64,000 bases of DNA from Oscillospiraceae bacterium. GTDB lineage: Bacteria > Bacillota > Clostridia > Oscillospirales > Ruminococcaceae. Location of the stretch: contig JAFWVK010000063.1 of assembly GCA_017518255.1 (NCBI GenBank), forward strand, positions 1-64,000, in the 5' to 3' direction. Below are positions 33,739 through 42,148 of this stretch, in pieces (the stretch's first letter is position 1; every line of letters begins with the position of its first letter). The notes under the pieces were generated by a model. It was given only the letters and a program-made list of their open reading frames with translations. It was not told the origin of the DNA and made no database searches. The position numbers were made by a program, and so were the translations under genes.

Positions 33739-34465
33739 ATTCCCCGCTGACATATCCGGTCTGACCGTTGTATTCGGTCACATACCATCCATCTGTTTCG
33801 CCGTAAAGAAGAAGCTGTGTTCTGTCAGGAATCTGTATCAGAATTTTACCCGCAAGAGAGGGATAGCTTCTGAGATTCAGACGGCTGCCCTGTGTATCAA
33901 CAGTTCCCGGAATCACCGGTCCTGCTTCAATGAACGGAATTCCGAAATAATCGGCAAGAGAAAGAACCATTGTCTGTGCGATGAGCTGTAAATTGTTTTG
34001 CAGCCATTCTGCATCCTCCGGGTTATCGTGATAGCCGATCTCAGCAAGAACCGCAACTGCCTTTGTCCGCAGAACTTCTCCGAGACTGGTTGTCGGGCGG
34101 GCCGTGACATCTTCCGGCATCGGATATATCCGCTGTAAATTGTTGGCAATAATCGTTGCCAGTGTTTCGCTGTGATAGCTGCGGGGCGCAAAATAGATAT
34201 CAATTCCCCGCAGCATTCCGGAAAACTGCTGCGGTGCTGCATTGGAATGCAGTGCAAGATGCACGTCAAAATTTCCGGCATTGGAATCGGCAATTGCACC
34301 GGCAACATTCCGGGAAGGATTATTCCGGACATATTCAATTCCGGTCGAGCGCAGATAAGGCTCCATTGCATCGGCAAGCTGATTCATGACAAGTTCTTCG
34401 TTTTTTCCTTCCGTCACATACGGATTCCACTCCTGTGTGGACGGGCTTAAAAAAATCCGCGGCAT
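33722..34465 (-). CDS. N-acetylmuramoyl-L-alanine amidase with SH3 domain, no signal peptide
   Basis: The 247-residue protein has an amidase_3-type domain: RIFLSPSTQEWN, NEELVMNQLA, the zinc His in VHLALHSNAAP, and the catalytic Glu in VLAEIGYHDN. A bacterial SH3 domain (about residues 180-247, LNLRSYPSLAGKILIQI) binds the cell wall. It would cut the bond between stem peptide and glycan. It starts MPRIF with no export signal, as in phage-type or spore-compartment amidases, so how it reaches the wall is unclear. It is convergent with and overlaps the PBP gene. Confidence 0.87.
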   Translation of the reverse strand: MPRIFLSPSTQEWNPYVTEGKNEELVMNQLADAMEPYLRSTGIEYVRNNPSRNVAGAIADSNAGNFDVHLALHSNAAPQQFSGMLRGIDIYFAPRSYHSETLATIIANNLQRIYPMPEDVTARPTTSLGEVLRTKAVAVLAEIGYHDNPEDAEWLQNNLQLIAQTMVLSLADYFGIPFIEAGPVIPGTVDTQGSRLNLRSYPSLAGKILIQIPDRTQLLLYGETDGWYVTEYNGQTGYVSGEFIHRN

Positions 34466-34546
34466 ATAGATGCACCTCTTTCTTAAATTTTTCTATATCT
34501 TATGCGGTTTTCGTACATTTGTGCATCATCAGATTACAATAGGCAC

Positions 34547-34575
34547 TTGCTTTTTATAAAAAAAACATGTATAAT
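34547..34575 (+). promoter_or_regulatory. Promoter of the first two-component system
   Basis: TTGCTT (34547-34552) and TATAAT (34570-34575) have a 17-bp spacer. Confidence 0.7.
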
Positions 34576-34659
34576 GATACTGAGAAATCATAAATACATG
34601 CAGTTGATACAAGTTGTTTTACTGTTCATCAACAAACGAAACAGAAAGGACGTCGGATC

Positions 34660-35337
34660 ATGAGAATCCTTCTTGTCGAAGATGAGGTTGCTCTTTCGGA
34701 TGCACTGGTTCAGATCTTTCATAAAAATAAATATATTGTAGATGCCTGCTATGACGGTGAAAGCGGACTGGATAATGCGCTGTCCGGTATCTATGATATG
34801 ATTGTGCTGGATTTTATGCTGCCGAAAATGAACGGATATGAAGTTCTGAAAGAAATCCGCAGCAAAAAGATCAAAACCCCGGTCATAATGCTGACGGCGC
34901 GCGATACAATCGCCGACAAGGTGAACTGTCTGGATATCGGTGCCGACGATTACATGACCAAGCCTTTCTCCTCAGATGAATTACTTGCGAGAATGCGGTC
35001 ATTATACAGGAGAAATGCGAATGTTATTTTTGAGAATGTGCTGACATGGAGCGACCTGACATTGAATCTGTCTACATATGAGCTGTTCTGCGGCAAAAAT
35101 TCGTTCAAACTCGGTCTGAAGGAATTTTCCATGATGGAACTGTTTCTGAAAAACGGAAACCGGATTCTTTCCAAAGAAACACTGATTGTGAAAATCTGGG
35201 GCTACGAATCCGATGCAGAAAACAACAATGTTGAGGTATATGTCAGTTTTCTGCGAAAAAAACTTGCGCATATCCGTTCAAAGGTCGCAATCAAAACCGT
35301 TCGCGGCGTCGGATATTGTCTGGAAGAAAAAGAATAA
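34660..35337 (+). CDS. OmpR/PhoB-family response regulator
   Basis: The 225-residue regulator has a receiver domain with the acidic pair (VEDE), phospho-acceptor Asp51 (VLDFMLP), Thr in MLTARD and Lys in TKPFSSDE. A winged-helix effector (LGLKEFSMMELFLKNGNRIL, then YVSFLRKKLAHI and TVRGVGYCLE) completes it. The partner kinase gene starts 40 nt downstream. The targets are unknown. Confidence 0.95.
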   Translation: MRILLVEDEVALSDALVQIFHKNKYIVDACYDGESGLDNALSGIYDMIVLDFMLPKMNGYEVLKEIRSKKIKTPVIMLTARDTIADKVNCLDIGADDYMTKPFSSDELLARMRSLYRRNANVIFENVLTWSDLTLNLSTYELFCGKNSFKLGLKEFSMMELFLKNGNRILSKETLIVKIWGYESDAENNNVEVYVSFLRKKLAHIRSKVAIKTVRGVGYCLEEKE

Positions 35338-35377
35338 CCGGCAACACCGAAATCACATTTGAAAGGAGGTTCCGGAT

Positions 35378-37228
35378 ATGATAAAAAAAATGAGGCGCCG
35401 TTACCTGATTCTGAATATGATTCTTTTAAGCGGAACGCTTCTGCTGTCCCTTGCGATTTTATTCGGTATTCTGTATCACTCGGAAGTATCCTCCTCCTAT
35501 ACCGTCATGCGCGAAATGATGAATGAACAGAATTTACCGCCGAAAATGCAGGAAAGTACGCACGGGCAAAAGCCGAAAAACGGCTCAGAAAGCAGTTCTC
35601 ATCCTGAAATATCGCCGCAAAACTATACAGCAGATGCAGAGCTGCTGCTCCTTGACAATGAGGTGTATCCGCCATTTCAGCCCGGAGGATGGAACGGCAA
35701 CTACTTCGGCGGTCCGCCGTACTGGGGATATCAGTTTCCGAATCCTTACGGATGGAATTATCAAAATCCGTTTCAACCATGGTGGCAGCCGGACAACGGC
35801 AATCAGAACGGAGATAATCATCAGGGCGACAATCCTCCTCCTGCGACGGGAAGTACTGCGCCCGGAACAGCGGCAACCAGTCAGAAACAGTCTTCTCAGA
35901 CAACCGCAAAGCCGCTCAACCCCGAAAAAGAACATGAGCAGCCGCCGCATTCCGATTCGCACAGGGATCCGCCCGGAGAAGAGCCGAGACATTCCGAGCG
36001 GGCATCGGATACGCAGCCTACACAGGATACACGCGCCACACAAAGCATGACAAGTGCTGAGCAGACTGTGCAGTCCACGACAACCCGCACGACCGCATCA
36101 ACCGTAAAGACAACAAAAACGCAAACACAGTCCACAGCCCAAAGCGCAGCAACAACAACGACAAAGCTCGTTCCGGTTGAAGAGGGTCATTATGTGCCGG
36201 ATGCATACATTGCCGAATTTGACGATGAAGGCAATATTTCCGCATATGCCGGCAATGAAAAGGATTCCACGGAAGATGAATCATTCCGGAAAGTACATCA
36301 TGCCGCTGATAAAATTAAAGAAAAAGGTGTACCGAAAGGAACACTTGACATCGGCGACGAATCTTACAGATTTCTCTATGAGCCGGATCATTCGGGTAAT
36401 TACAGGCTTGTCCTGCTTGACCGGACCGCTGAAAAAGCAACCATCAGTAAAATGATCTTTATTTTCCTGCTGATCGCTGCCGTCGGACTGATCTGCATGT
36501 TCGGTATCAGTATGCTGCTTGCAAACTGGACCGTGACACCGGTTGAAACGGCATGGGAGAAACAAAAACAGTTTGTTGCCGATGCATCTCATGAACTGAA
36601 AACGCCGCTCGCGGTTATTTCCGCAAATACCGAAGTAATCATGGCTAATTCCGGTGAAACGGTCGATGAGCAGAGCAAATGGCTGAATTATATTCAATCC
36701 GAGACCAAACGGATGTCAAAATTGATTTCCGGTCTGCTTTCTGTCGCGAGGCTGGATCATAAAAGCAATCAGAAGGAAGAAATCAAGCCGATTCAGCTCA
36801 GCGAAACCGTATCCAATATCTGTCTGGTGTTTGAGCCGATTATCTATGAGAAAAATAAAACCCTGAATACAGTGATACAGCGGAATGTATATTTAAAGGC
36901 AGACGAGGATAATGTCAAGCAGCTCCTCTCTATTCTGCTTGATAATGCGGTTCTGCACTCAGTTCCGAATGCGCAGATTACGGTTTCCCTTTCAAAAGAT
37001 GTGCAAAATAAAATCAGACTCTCTGTCTCCAATACCGCACAGGACATCCCGAAACATAAAATAGAACATATCTTTGACCGGTTTTACCGGCTTGATACGG
37101 AAGGAAGCCCGAACGGATCCGGCCTCGGACTGAGTATTGCCAAAAGCATTATTCATCAGCTCGGCGGCACAATCAGTGTTTCAAGCGAAAACCAGCTTGT
37201 CACGTTTGTAGTGCTGTTTCATCCGTAA
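35378..37228 (+). CDS. Sensor histidine kinase with a long low-complexity extracellular region
   Basis: The 616-residue kinase has transmembrane helices at about residues 9-33 and 362-388. The HisKA phospho-acceptor is His405 (ADASHELKTPLAV). The ATPase domain has an N-box (LLDNAVLHS) and G-boxes (DRFYRLDTEG, NGSGLGLSIAKS). The roughly 325-residue outside part is odd. It has a Gly/Asn/Pro/Trp/Tyr-rich stretch near 108-150 (NYFGGPPYWGYQFPNPYGWN), then a His/Pro and Thr-rich stalk to about 265, then a small folded part with EGHYVPDAYIAEFDDEG. It may contact cell wall or surface polymers. It pairs with the upstream regulator. Confidence 0.93.
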   Translation: MIKKMRRRYLILNMILLSGTLLLSLAILFGILYHSEVSSSYTVMREMMNEQNLPPKMQESTHGQKPKNGSESSSHPEISPQNYTADAELLLLDNEVYPPFQPGGWNGNYFGGPPYWGYQFPNPYGWNYQNPFQPWWQPDNGNQNGDNHQGDNPPPATGSTAPGTAATSQKQSSQTTAKPLNPEKEHEQPPHSDSHRDPPGEEPRHSERASDTQPTQDTRATQSMTSAEQTVQSTTTRTTASTVKTTKTQTQSTAQSAATTTTKLVPVEEGHYVPDAYIAEFDDEGNISAYAGNEKDSTEDESFRKVHHAADKIKEKGVPKGTLDIGDESYRFLYEPDHSGNYRLVLLDRTAEKATISKMIFIFLLIAAVGLICMFGISMLLANWTVTPVETAWEKQKQFVADASHELKTPLAVISANTEVIMANSGETVDEQSKWLNYIQSETKRMSKLISGLLSVARLDHKSNQKEEIKPIQLSETVSNICLVFEPIIYEKNKTLNTVIQRNVYLKADEDNVKQLLSILLDNAVLHSVPNAQITVSLSKDVQNKIRLSVSNTAQDIPKHKIEHIFDRFYRLDTEGSPNGSGLGLSIAKSIIHQLGGTISVSSENQLVTFVVLFHP

Positions 37229-37242
37229 TACAATTATAATGG

Positions 37243-37275
37243 AGCTTGCTGTTCAGGCAGCAAGCTTCTTTTCTT
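37243..37275 (+). terminator. Terminator of the first two-component system
   Basis: AGCTTGCTG (37243-37251) pairs with CAGCAAGCT (37258-37266), followed by TCTTTTCTTTT. Confidence 0.85.
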
Positions 37276-37312
37276 TTGATTTGCTGCATATAATAAGCCG
37301 AGGTGATTTGAA

Positions 37313-38857
37313 ATGAGCAGATCAAAAGAATCATCCATGCTGAAAGAGACAGTATTTCTAAGTTCGATTTCCGTCATTTTGCAGGGAATGGGTTTGCTTC
37401 TCAATATTTTTCTGACCAGAAAGCTCGGCGCTGCATCTGTCGGCGCACTAACGCTGATCGGATCTTTTTACGGTCTGGCAGCCGTTCTCAGCGGCGGCAG
37501 CGGATTTATCACATGCAGCCGGTTTTTATCAGAAGAACTGGGCTGCGGCGGGAATCCCAAACGGGTTTTCTCATTTACGGCGAGTTTTTGCATGATTTTA
37601 AGCGCAACAGCAGCCGCTGTTATATGCATTTTTGCTCCGTCAATCACAAGAATCATCTCGAAAACCGGTGCAACGGTTACAACAGTCAGAATTCTGAGCA
37701 TATCTCTGCCGATCTCATCCCTTACAGCCTGTCTGAAAGGGCGGTGCTATGCCTATCAAAAGGCTTTTCTGCCGGCAATTTCTGACTGTATCGAATTCAT
37801 ACTGCGAGCAGGGATACTGGCTTTTTTTACGGTTTTCTTCATTCCTTACGGAAAAGCAACCGTTCTGACTGCTTTTGCAGTTTCCGTAATCGCAGGGCAG
37901 GGGATTGCAGCACTGTACTTAATGCTGATGCCCATGCCGAATCAAAGCAATACAAATCTTTGCAGTGTGAGTCTGCGTAAACTCATCAAAATGATGCTTC
38001 CGGTTATCGGAAACACATGTCTGGTGTCACTGTTAAGCACTGCAAACGATGCTCTCGTACCTCTGACGCTGCTGCAATACGGCAACAGTACCGAGCAGGC
38101 TCTGGCTCAATTCGGAGAGTTTGAAGCAATTATAATTCCTGCGCTGTTTTTTCCTTCGGTTGTCCAGTGCTGTATGTCCGGACTGATGGTTCCGGAGCTT
38201 TCCAGAGCAAGAGCTGAAAAGGATTCGGAAAAAATCAGAACTATGAGTGAAAACGTCATGGAGCAAACAATTGCATTCTCTTTATTTGTTGTTTCGTTTT
38301 TGGTGCAATTCGGAAAAAGCCTCGGTTTGATACTCGGCGGTGATCCGATTACCGGTAAAGTCCTGCAATGCATGGCGCCGGTTGTACCGTTTATTTATAT
38401 TGAAATTATAATGGAAGGGATCCTCCGCGGACTTGGAAAACAGAATTTTTCATCTGTCAATTATCTCGGTGAATATATTGTCAGAATCTCTGTGCTTTTG
38501 ATCTGTGTTCCGATGTACGGCTTTTACGGAATTGTTGTATCTTATATGGCTTGTAATCTGGTCGGCAATTCTATTCGTTTATTTTATGTGCTTCGCACGA
38601 CCGGTTTACGTCCGAATCTGAAAAAAATGCTTCTGCGGCCGGCATTCGCTGTTCTGATTACATGGCAAATATCCGTTTTACTGAATCTGATTCTGCAAAA
38701 GGCGCATGTCAGACAGCTTACGGCAATCATTCTTTGCACACTGGTCAGCGGTGTCCTTTATGCTTTTATTCTCCGCGTCTTAAAAAGAATTGCCGAACAG
38801 CCGAAAGCAGCGGAAGACTCAAAGAAGAACAGCAGCCGTATGGCTGTATCTTCCTGA
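37313..38857 (+). CDS. Oligosaccharide flippase family membrane protein (SpoVB/MurJ-like)
   Basis: The 514-residue protein has about fourteen predicted transmembrane helices. The N-terminal signature LKETVFLSSISVILQGMG and FLTRKLGAASVGALTLIGSF are typical of the MOP superfamily polysaccharide-lipid flippases (SpoVB, MurJ-like Amj relatives). Such proteins move lipid-linked sugars across the membrane; SpoVB is needed for spore cortex. The start follows a GAGGTG site. No polysaccharide genes adjoin it, so spore or wall precursor export is the likelier role. Exact orthology to SpoVB is not proven. Confidence 0.85.
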   Translation: MSRSKESSMLKETVFLSSISVILQGMGLLLNIFLTRKLGAASVGALTLIGSFYGLAAVLSGGSGFITCSRFLSEELGCGGNPKRVFSFTASFCMILSATAAAVICIFAPSITRIISKTGATVTTVRILSISLPISSLTACLKGRCYAYQKAFLPAISDCIEFILRAGILAFFTVFFIPYGKATVLTAFAVSVIAGQGIAALYLMLMPMPNQSNTNLCSVSLRKLIKMMLPVIGNTCLVSLLSTANDALVPLTLLQYGNSTEQALAQFGEFEAIIIPALFFPSVVQCCMSGLMVPELSRARAEKDSEKIRTMSENVMEQTIAFSLFVVSFLVQFGKSLGLILGGDPITGKVLQCMAPVVPFIYIEIIMEGILRGLGKQNFSSVNYLGEYIVRISVLLICVPMYGFYGIVVSYMACNLVGNSIRLFYVLRTTGLRPNLKKMLLRPAFAVLITWQISVLLNLILQKAHVRQLTAIILCTLVSGVLYAFILRVLKRIAEQPKAAEDSKKNSSRMAVSS

Positions 38858-38895
38858 ACCTATAAGCCTATAGCCGGTATCTGCAAACGCGCATC

Positions 38896-38929
38896 CTAAT
38901 TGCGCCAAATGTCGATTAGGTGCAATTAG
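38896..38929. repeat. Inverted repeat in the 490-bp gap after the flippase
   Basis: CTAATTGCGCC (38896-38906) and GGTGCAATTAG (38919-38929) are complementary at 10 of 11 positions. Apart from this dyad and a possible small gene (39071-39205), nothing else is evident in 38858-39226. Confidence 0.4.
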
Positions 38930-39070
38930 AAGAACACATTGCTTATGTATAATTGCTCCGGTTTGAGGAATCATACAAAACGGAAGCATTTGCTCCCCCT
39001 GTTCCATGATATCTTTTCTGTGCGGGTTCATGGAATAATCTATAACAGCGCAGAGATTGGAGTTTTCAAT

Positions 39071-39205
39071 ATGAACGATGCACCGTTATGGAGAAACGGA
39101 CAGATTTCTCAGGAAAGCAGCTCTGAACAGCCCAGACAGAATCAAACGGAAGACGAGACCGTTCGGCAGAATCAGAAAAGCAAATCCAGAAAAAAGAAGC
39201 ACTGA
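39071..39205 (+). CDS. Possible 44-residue hydrophilic protein
   Basis: A short frame starts at 39071 with GGAG 10 nt upstream. The product starts MNDAPLWRNG, is rich in Gln, Glu, Ser and Asn, and ends in the basic SKSRKKKH tail. A terminator begins 22 nt after the stop (39227). No clear promoter is seen. Composition suggests a disordered, perhaps nucleic-acid-binding or spore-type small protein. It may not be real. Confidence 0.45.
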   Translation: MNDAPLWRNGQISQESSSEQPRQNQTEDETVRQNQKSKSRKKKH

Positions 39206-39226
39206 ATCATAAGAGAATTTGTAATT

Positions 39227-39259
39227 ACGGAGATCTGTTTTCACAGACCTCCGTTTTTA
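39227..39259 (+). terminator. Terminator upstream of the second two-component system
   Basis: ACGGAGATCTG (39227-39237) pairs with CAGACCTCCGT (39244-39254) with one mismatch, followed by TTTTTAT. Confidence 0.85.
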
Positions 39260-39267
39260 TTTATTAG

Positions 39268-39298
39268 CCATTGCGTTTTTTGACGGAATATGGTAAAA
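39268..39298 (+). promoter_or_regulatory. Promoter-like dispersed repeat, copy 3
   Basis: This 31-bp unit begins CCATTGCGTTTTTTG, as do the two copies at 15.2-15.4 kb, with four differences after it. TTGCGT and TAAAAT are 17 bp apart, about 50 bp upstream of the kinase start. Confidence 0.65.
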
Positions 39299-39347
39299 TA
39301 GATGTATCAGCAATCCTGTTTATAAAATCGAGAAAGGCTGATGTTCT

Positions 39348-40415
39348 TTGAATCAGTTAATTGATAAGCTGCCGCTTGGTCTTTTGTGTATGCTTTCGCT
39401 TTGTATGTCCAGCAGCTTTACGGTTCCTGTTGCCGTTATTCTGCTTGCGCTGTCTGTTTCAGCTATTGCTCAATTATTTCCGAAATCAAAGATTACAAGG
39501 TTCCTGCTGATGTTTACGGCTTTTTCCTGCTGCATTGAACCGATTGTTCTCTGTATACTGCCTTTGCTTTTGTACGACGCTTTACAGCTAAAAAAGGTTT
39601 GGCTGATATTTCCTGCGGCAATCGGAATTTTTCAGGTTGACCGTTTATATTATGTGCAATTCATTTTGATTGCAATCGGCTGTGTCACGGCAGTGGTTAT
39701 TTATTCCCGGACTGCGTTTCTTGAACACTCAATTGAAAAGCTTATTTCGCTCCGCGATCAGACTGTTGAAAAAAATCTTCGTCTTGCTTCTCAGAATTCG
39801 CGCCTGACCGAAATGCAGGATAATGAAATCCGTCTTGCGACTATGAATGAGCGCAACCGAATCGCACGTGATATCCATGATAACGTCGGACATATGCTGA
39901 CACGTGCACTTTTACAGGCAGGCGCCCTGAATGTTATTAATCATGACGATTCCATGCGGGAGCCTTTGAATGATCTGAAGCATACTCTCGATACTGCAAT
40001 GTCCAGTATGCGTGAAAGTGTACATACGCTGCATGATGATTCGATTGATCTGCAAAAAGCTATCCGAGACTGTATTTCAACAGTCGATAAACGGTTTGAT
40101 GTATCATTAGATTATGATATGGACGACCGGGTTCCCGGTGAAATTAAGCTTTGCATCGCCGGGATTATCAAAGAAGGACTTTCCAATGCCGTCAAGCACT
40201 CAAACGGTGATAAAATCAAAATTATTTTACGTTCTCATCCTGCGTTTTATCAGCTGGTTCTGGAAGACAACGGATCCTGCAAAAAAATTGCAGAAACCGG
40301 AATCGGTCTGAGCAATATGAAAGACCGCGTTGACGGAATCGGCGGTCAGATATCGTTTACACCTTCTAAAAGCGGATTCCGGATTTTTATGTCAGTGCCG
40401 AAGGAGAGATTATGA
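39348..40415 (+). CDS. NarL-type sensor histidine kinase
   Basis: Translation starts at a TTG behind AGAAAGG. The 355-residue protein has about four to six transmembrane helices up to residue 120, and no large sensor domain. A coiled coil follows, then the HisKA_3 site His177 in RIARDIHDNVGHML, then an ATPase domain (EGLSNAVKHSNGD, GIGLSNMKDRV). This 'intramembrane-sensing' layout is common in kinases that respond to envelope stress or antimicrobial peptides. It overlaps the regulator gene by 4 nt and sits upstream of an ABC-2 exporter. Confidence 0.93.
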   Translation: MNQLIDKLPLGLLCMLSLCMSSSFTVPVAVILLALSVSAIAQLFPKSKITRFLLMFTAFSCCIEPIVLCILPLLLYDALQLKKVWLIFPAAIGIFQVDRLYYVQFILIAIGCVTAVVIYSRTAFLEHSIEKLISLRDQTVEKNLRLASQNSRLTEMQDNEIRLATMNERNRIARDIHDNVGHMLTRALLQAGALNVINHDDSMREPLNDLKHTLDTAMSSMRESVHTLHDDSIDLQKAIRDCISTVDKRFDVSLDYDMDDRVPGEIKLCIAGIIKEGLSNAVKHSNGDKIKIILRSHPAFYQLVLEDNGSCKKIAETGIGLSNMKDRVDGIGGQISFTPSKSGFRIFMSVPKERL

Positions 40416-41044
40416 ATATTATTGTAATTGATGATGACAAGCTGGTCGCAATTTCCCTGAAAACCATTTTAGAAGCTTCGGGCATGATTTCTGTCATAGA
40501 TATCGGAAACAGCGGTTCTGATGCGATCAGGCTTTATGAAAAAAATCAGCCGGACATTATGCTCATGGATATCCGGATGAACGGCATGAACGGTATTGAA
40601 GCAGGAGAAATCATTCTGAAAAAGTATCCGGATGCCAGACTGCTCTATTTAACAACCTTTTCTGATGACGAATATATCATTAAAGCTTTGAATATGGGCG
40701 CAAAAGGATATATTCTCAAGCAGGATTTCGAGGGAATTGCGCCGGCGCTCGAAGCCGTGATGCGCGGACAAAGCGTATTCGGCGATCAGGTGATGAACCG
40801 GCTGCCGGAACTGATGAAACAGGGTGAACCCTATGATTTCGCTGCTCACGGGATCAGTGAAAAAGAACGGGAAATAATCGAATTGGTTGCCCGCGGATTA
40901 AATAACAAGGAAATTTCCTCTAAGCTGTTTCTCAGTGAAGGTACAGTCCGGAATTATATCAGCACGCTGCTGGAGAAGCTCGCTTTGCGCGACAGAACTC
41001 AACTGGCAGTCTACTATTATACAGAAATTCATCCTCACGAATAA
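40412..41044 (+). CDS. NarL/LuxR-family response regulator
   Basis: The 210-residue protein has a receiver domain (IDDDKLVAISL, Asp53 in LMDIRM, Lys in YILKQD). A LuxR-type helix-turn-helix follows (ISEKEREIIELVARGLNNKE, then LSEGTVRNYISTLLEKL). Its start overlaps the kinase stop. The likely target is the exporter operon at 41.2 kb, whose promoter has a poor -35 and a TGACA palindrome upstream. Confidence 0.95.
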   Translation: MNIIVIDDDKLVAISLKTILEASGMISVIDIGNSGSDAIRLYEKNQPDIMLMDIRMNGMNGIEAGEIILKKYPDARLLYLTTFSDDEYIIKALNMGAKGYILKQDFEGIAPALEAVMRGQSVFGDQVMNRLPELMKQGEPYDFAAHGISEKEREIIELVARGLNNKEISSKLFLSEGTVRNYISTLLEKLALRDRTQLAVYYYTEIHPHE

Positions 41045-41050
41045 TTCTCA

Positions 41051-41084
41051 ACACAGCCGGTGCTTTTGCTCCGGCTGTGTTTCA
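41051..41084 (+). terminator. Terminator of the second two-component system
   Basis: ACACAGCCGG (41051-41060) pairs with CCGGCTGTGT (41071-41080), followed by TTCACTCCCC. Confidence 0.8.
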
Positions 41085-41100
41085 CTCCCCTTTCAGATTG

Positions 41101-41164
41101 TGACATTTGTCATATTGAAAACTGACCTCTGACACTGGTATTTGATTCCAAAATTCATTATAAT
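41101..41164 (+). promoter_or_regulatory. Activator-type promoter of the ABC exporter
   Basis: TATAAT (41159-41164) lacks a good -35 (TGGTAT). A perfect palindrome TGACATTTGTCA (41101-41112), centred near -64, and further TGAC half-sites at 41123 and 41129, fit binding by the adjacent LuxR-type regulator. Confidence 0.5.
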
Positions 41165-41196
41165 AAAGACAACAAACACCGAAAGGAGTTCACACA

Positions 41197-42147
41197 ATGG
41201 AAAAAACAGTTGTAAAGATTGAAAATCTGGTAAAAAGATACGGCGAGCTTCTTGCTTTGGATCATTTCAACCTGGAAATCAAGGAGGGAGAGATATTCGG
41301 TCTGCTCGGTCCGAACGGCTCCGGTAAAACAACAACGATCAACTGCCTTCTGTCGCTTCTGACATTTGATAAAGGCAATATTGAAATCTTCGGCAAAAAG
41401 ATGACACCTGTCAGCTACGATATCAAAAAGGAAATCGGTATTATCATGCAGGATGTGGCAGTTTTTGAAGAACTGACCGTTCTTGAAAACATCGACTATT
41501 TCTGCGGCTTGTATATTAGAGACAAGGCGCTGAGAAAGCAGTATATTGAGGAAGCGGTCAAATTCGTCGGACTGGAGGATTTTTTGAAGTTTTATCCGAA
41601 AAAGCTTTCCGGCGGTTTGCTCCGCAGACTGAATATTGCCTGCGGAATAGCGCATAAACCAAAGCTGATTATTCTTGATGAGCCTACGGTCGCGGTTGAC
41701 CCGCAAAGCCGAAATAAGATTCTTGAGGGCATTGAGGAGCTGAACCGGAACGGAGCGACCGTAATCTACACCTCTCATTACATGGAGGAAGTGGAACAGC
41801 TTTGCACCCGTATCGCGATTATGGATAAGGGCAAGAAAATCGCCGAAGGAACCAAAGATGAATTAAAACGCATGATAAAGAATACAGAAACCGTGTCTAT
41901 TGATATTCTGAATCTTCCGGATGAAGTAAAATCTGAGATTTCCGCACTCCCCCATATTTATGATACTATTTATAACGGAGAAAAGCTCACAGTTTACTGC
42001 TCCGGCGGAAAGCATAATCTGATTCGGATTCTGGATGTGCTGCAAAAGAAAGATCTGAGTTTCGGAAGAGTCTATACGGAATTGCCGACGCTCAACGATG
42101 TATTTCTTGAAATTACCGGAAAAGCCCTCAGAGATAAGGAGGAATAA
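41197..42147 (+). CDS. ABC transporter ATP-binding protein
   Basis: The 316-residue protein has Walker A (LLGPNGSGKTTT), a signature LSGGLLRRLNIA in which Leu replaces the usual Gln, Walker B (LIILDEPTVAVD) and the H-loop (YTSHYMEEVEQL). A C-terminal domain of about 80 residues resembles those of drug and antimicrobial-peptide exporters. It energises the two ABC-2 permeases that follow at once (1-nt gap). The operon probably exports a peptide, drug or lipid under control of the upstream kinase pair; the substrate is not deducible. Confidence 0.93.
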   Translation: MEKTVVKIENLVKRYGELLALDHFNLEIKEGEIFGLLGPNGSGKTTTINCLLSLLTFDKGNIEIFGKKMTPVSYDIKKEIGIIMQDVAVFEELTVLENIDYFCGLYIRDKALRKQYIEEAVKFVGLEDFLKFYPKKLSGGLLRRLNIACGIAHKPKLIILDEPTVAVDPQSRNKILEGIEELNRNGATVIYTSHYMEEVEQLCTRIAIMDKGKKIAEGTKDELKRMIKNTETVSIDILNLPDEVKSEISALPHIYDTIYNGEKLTVYCSGGKHNLIRILDVLQKKDLSFGRVYTELPTLNDVFLEITGKALRDKEE

Positions 42148-42148
42148 C

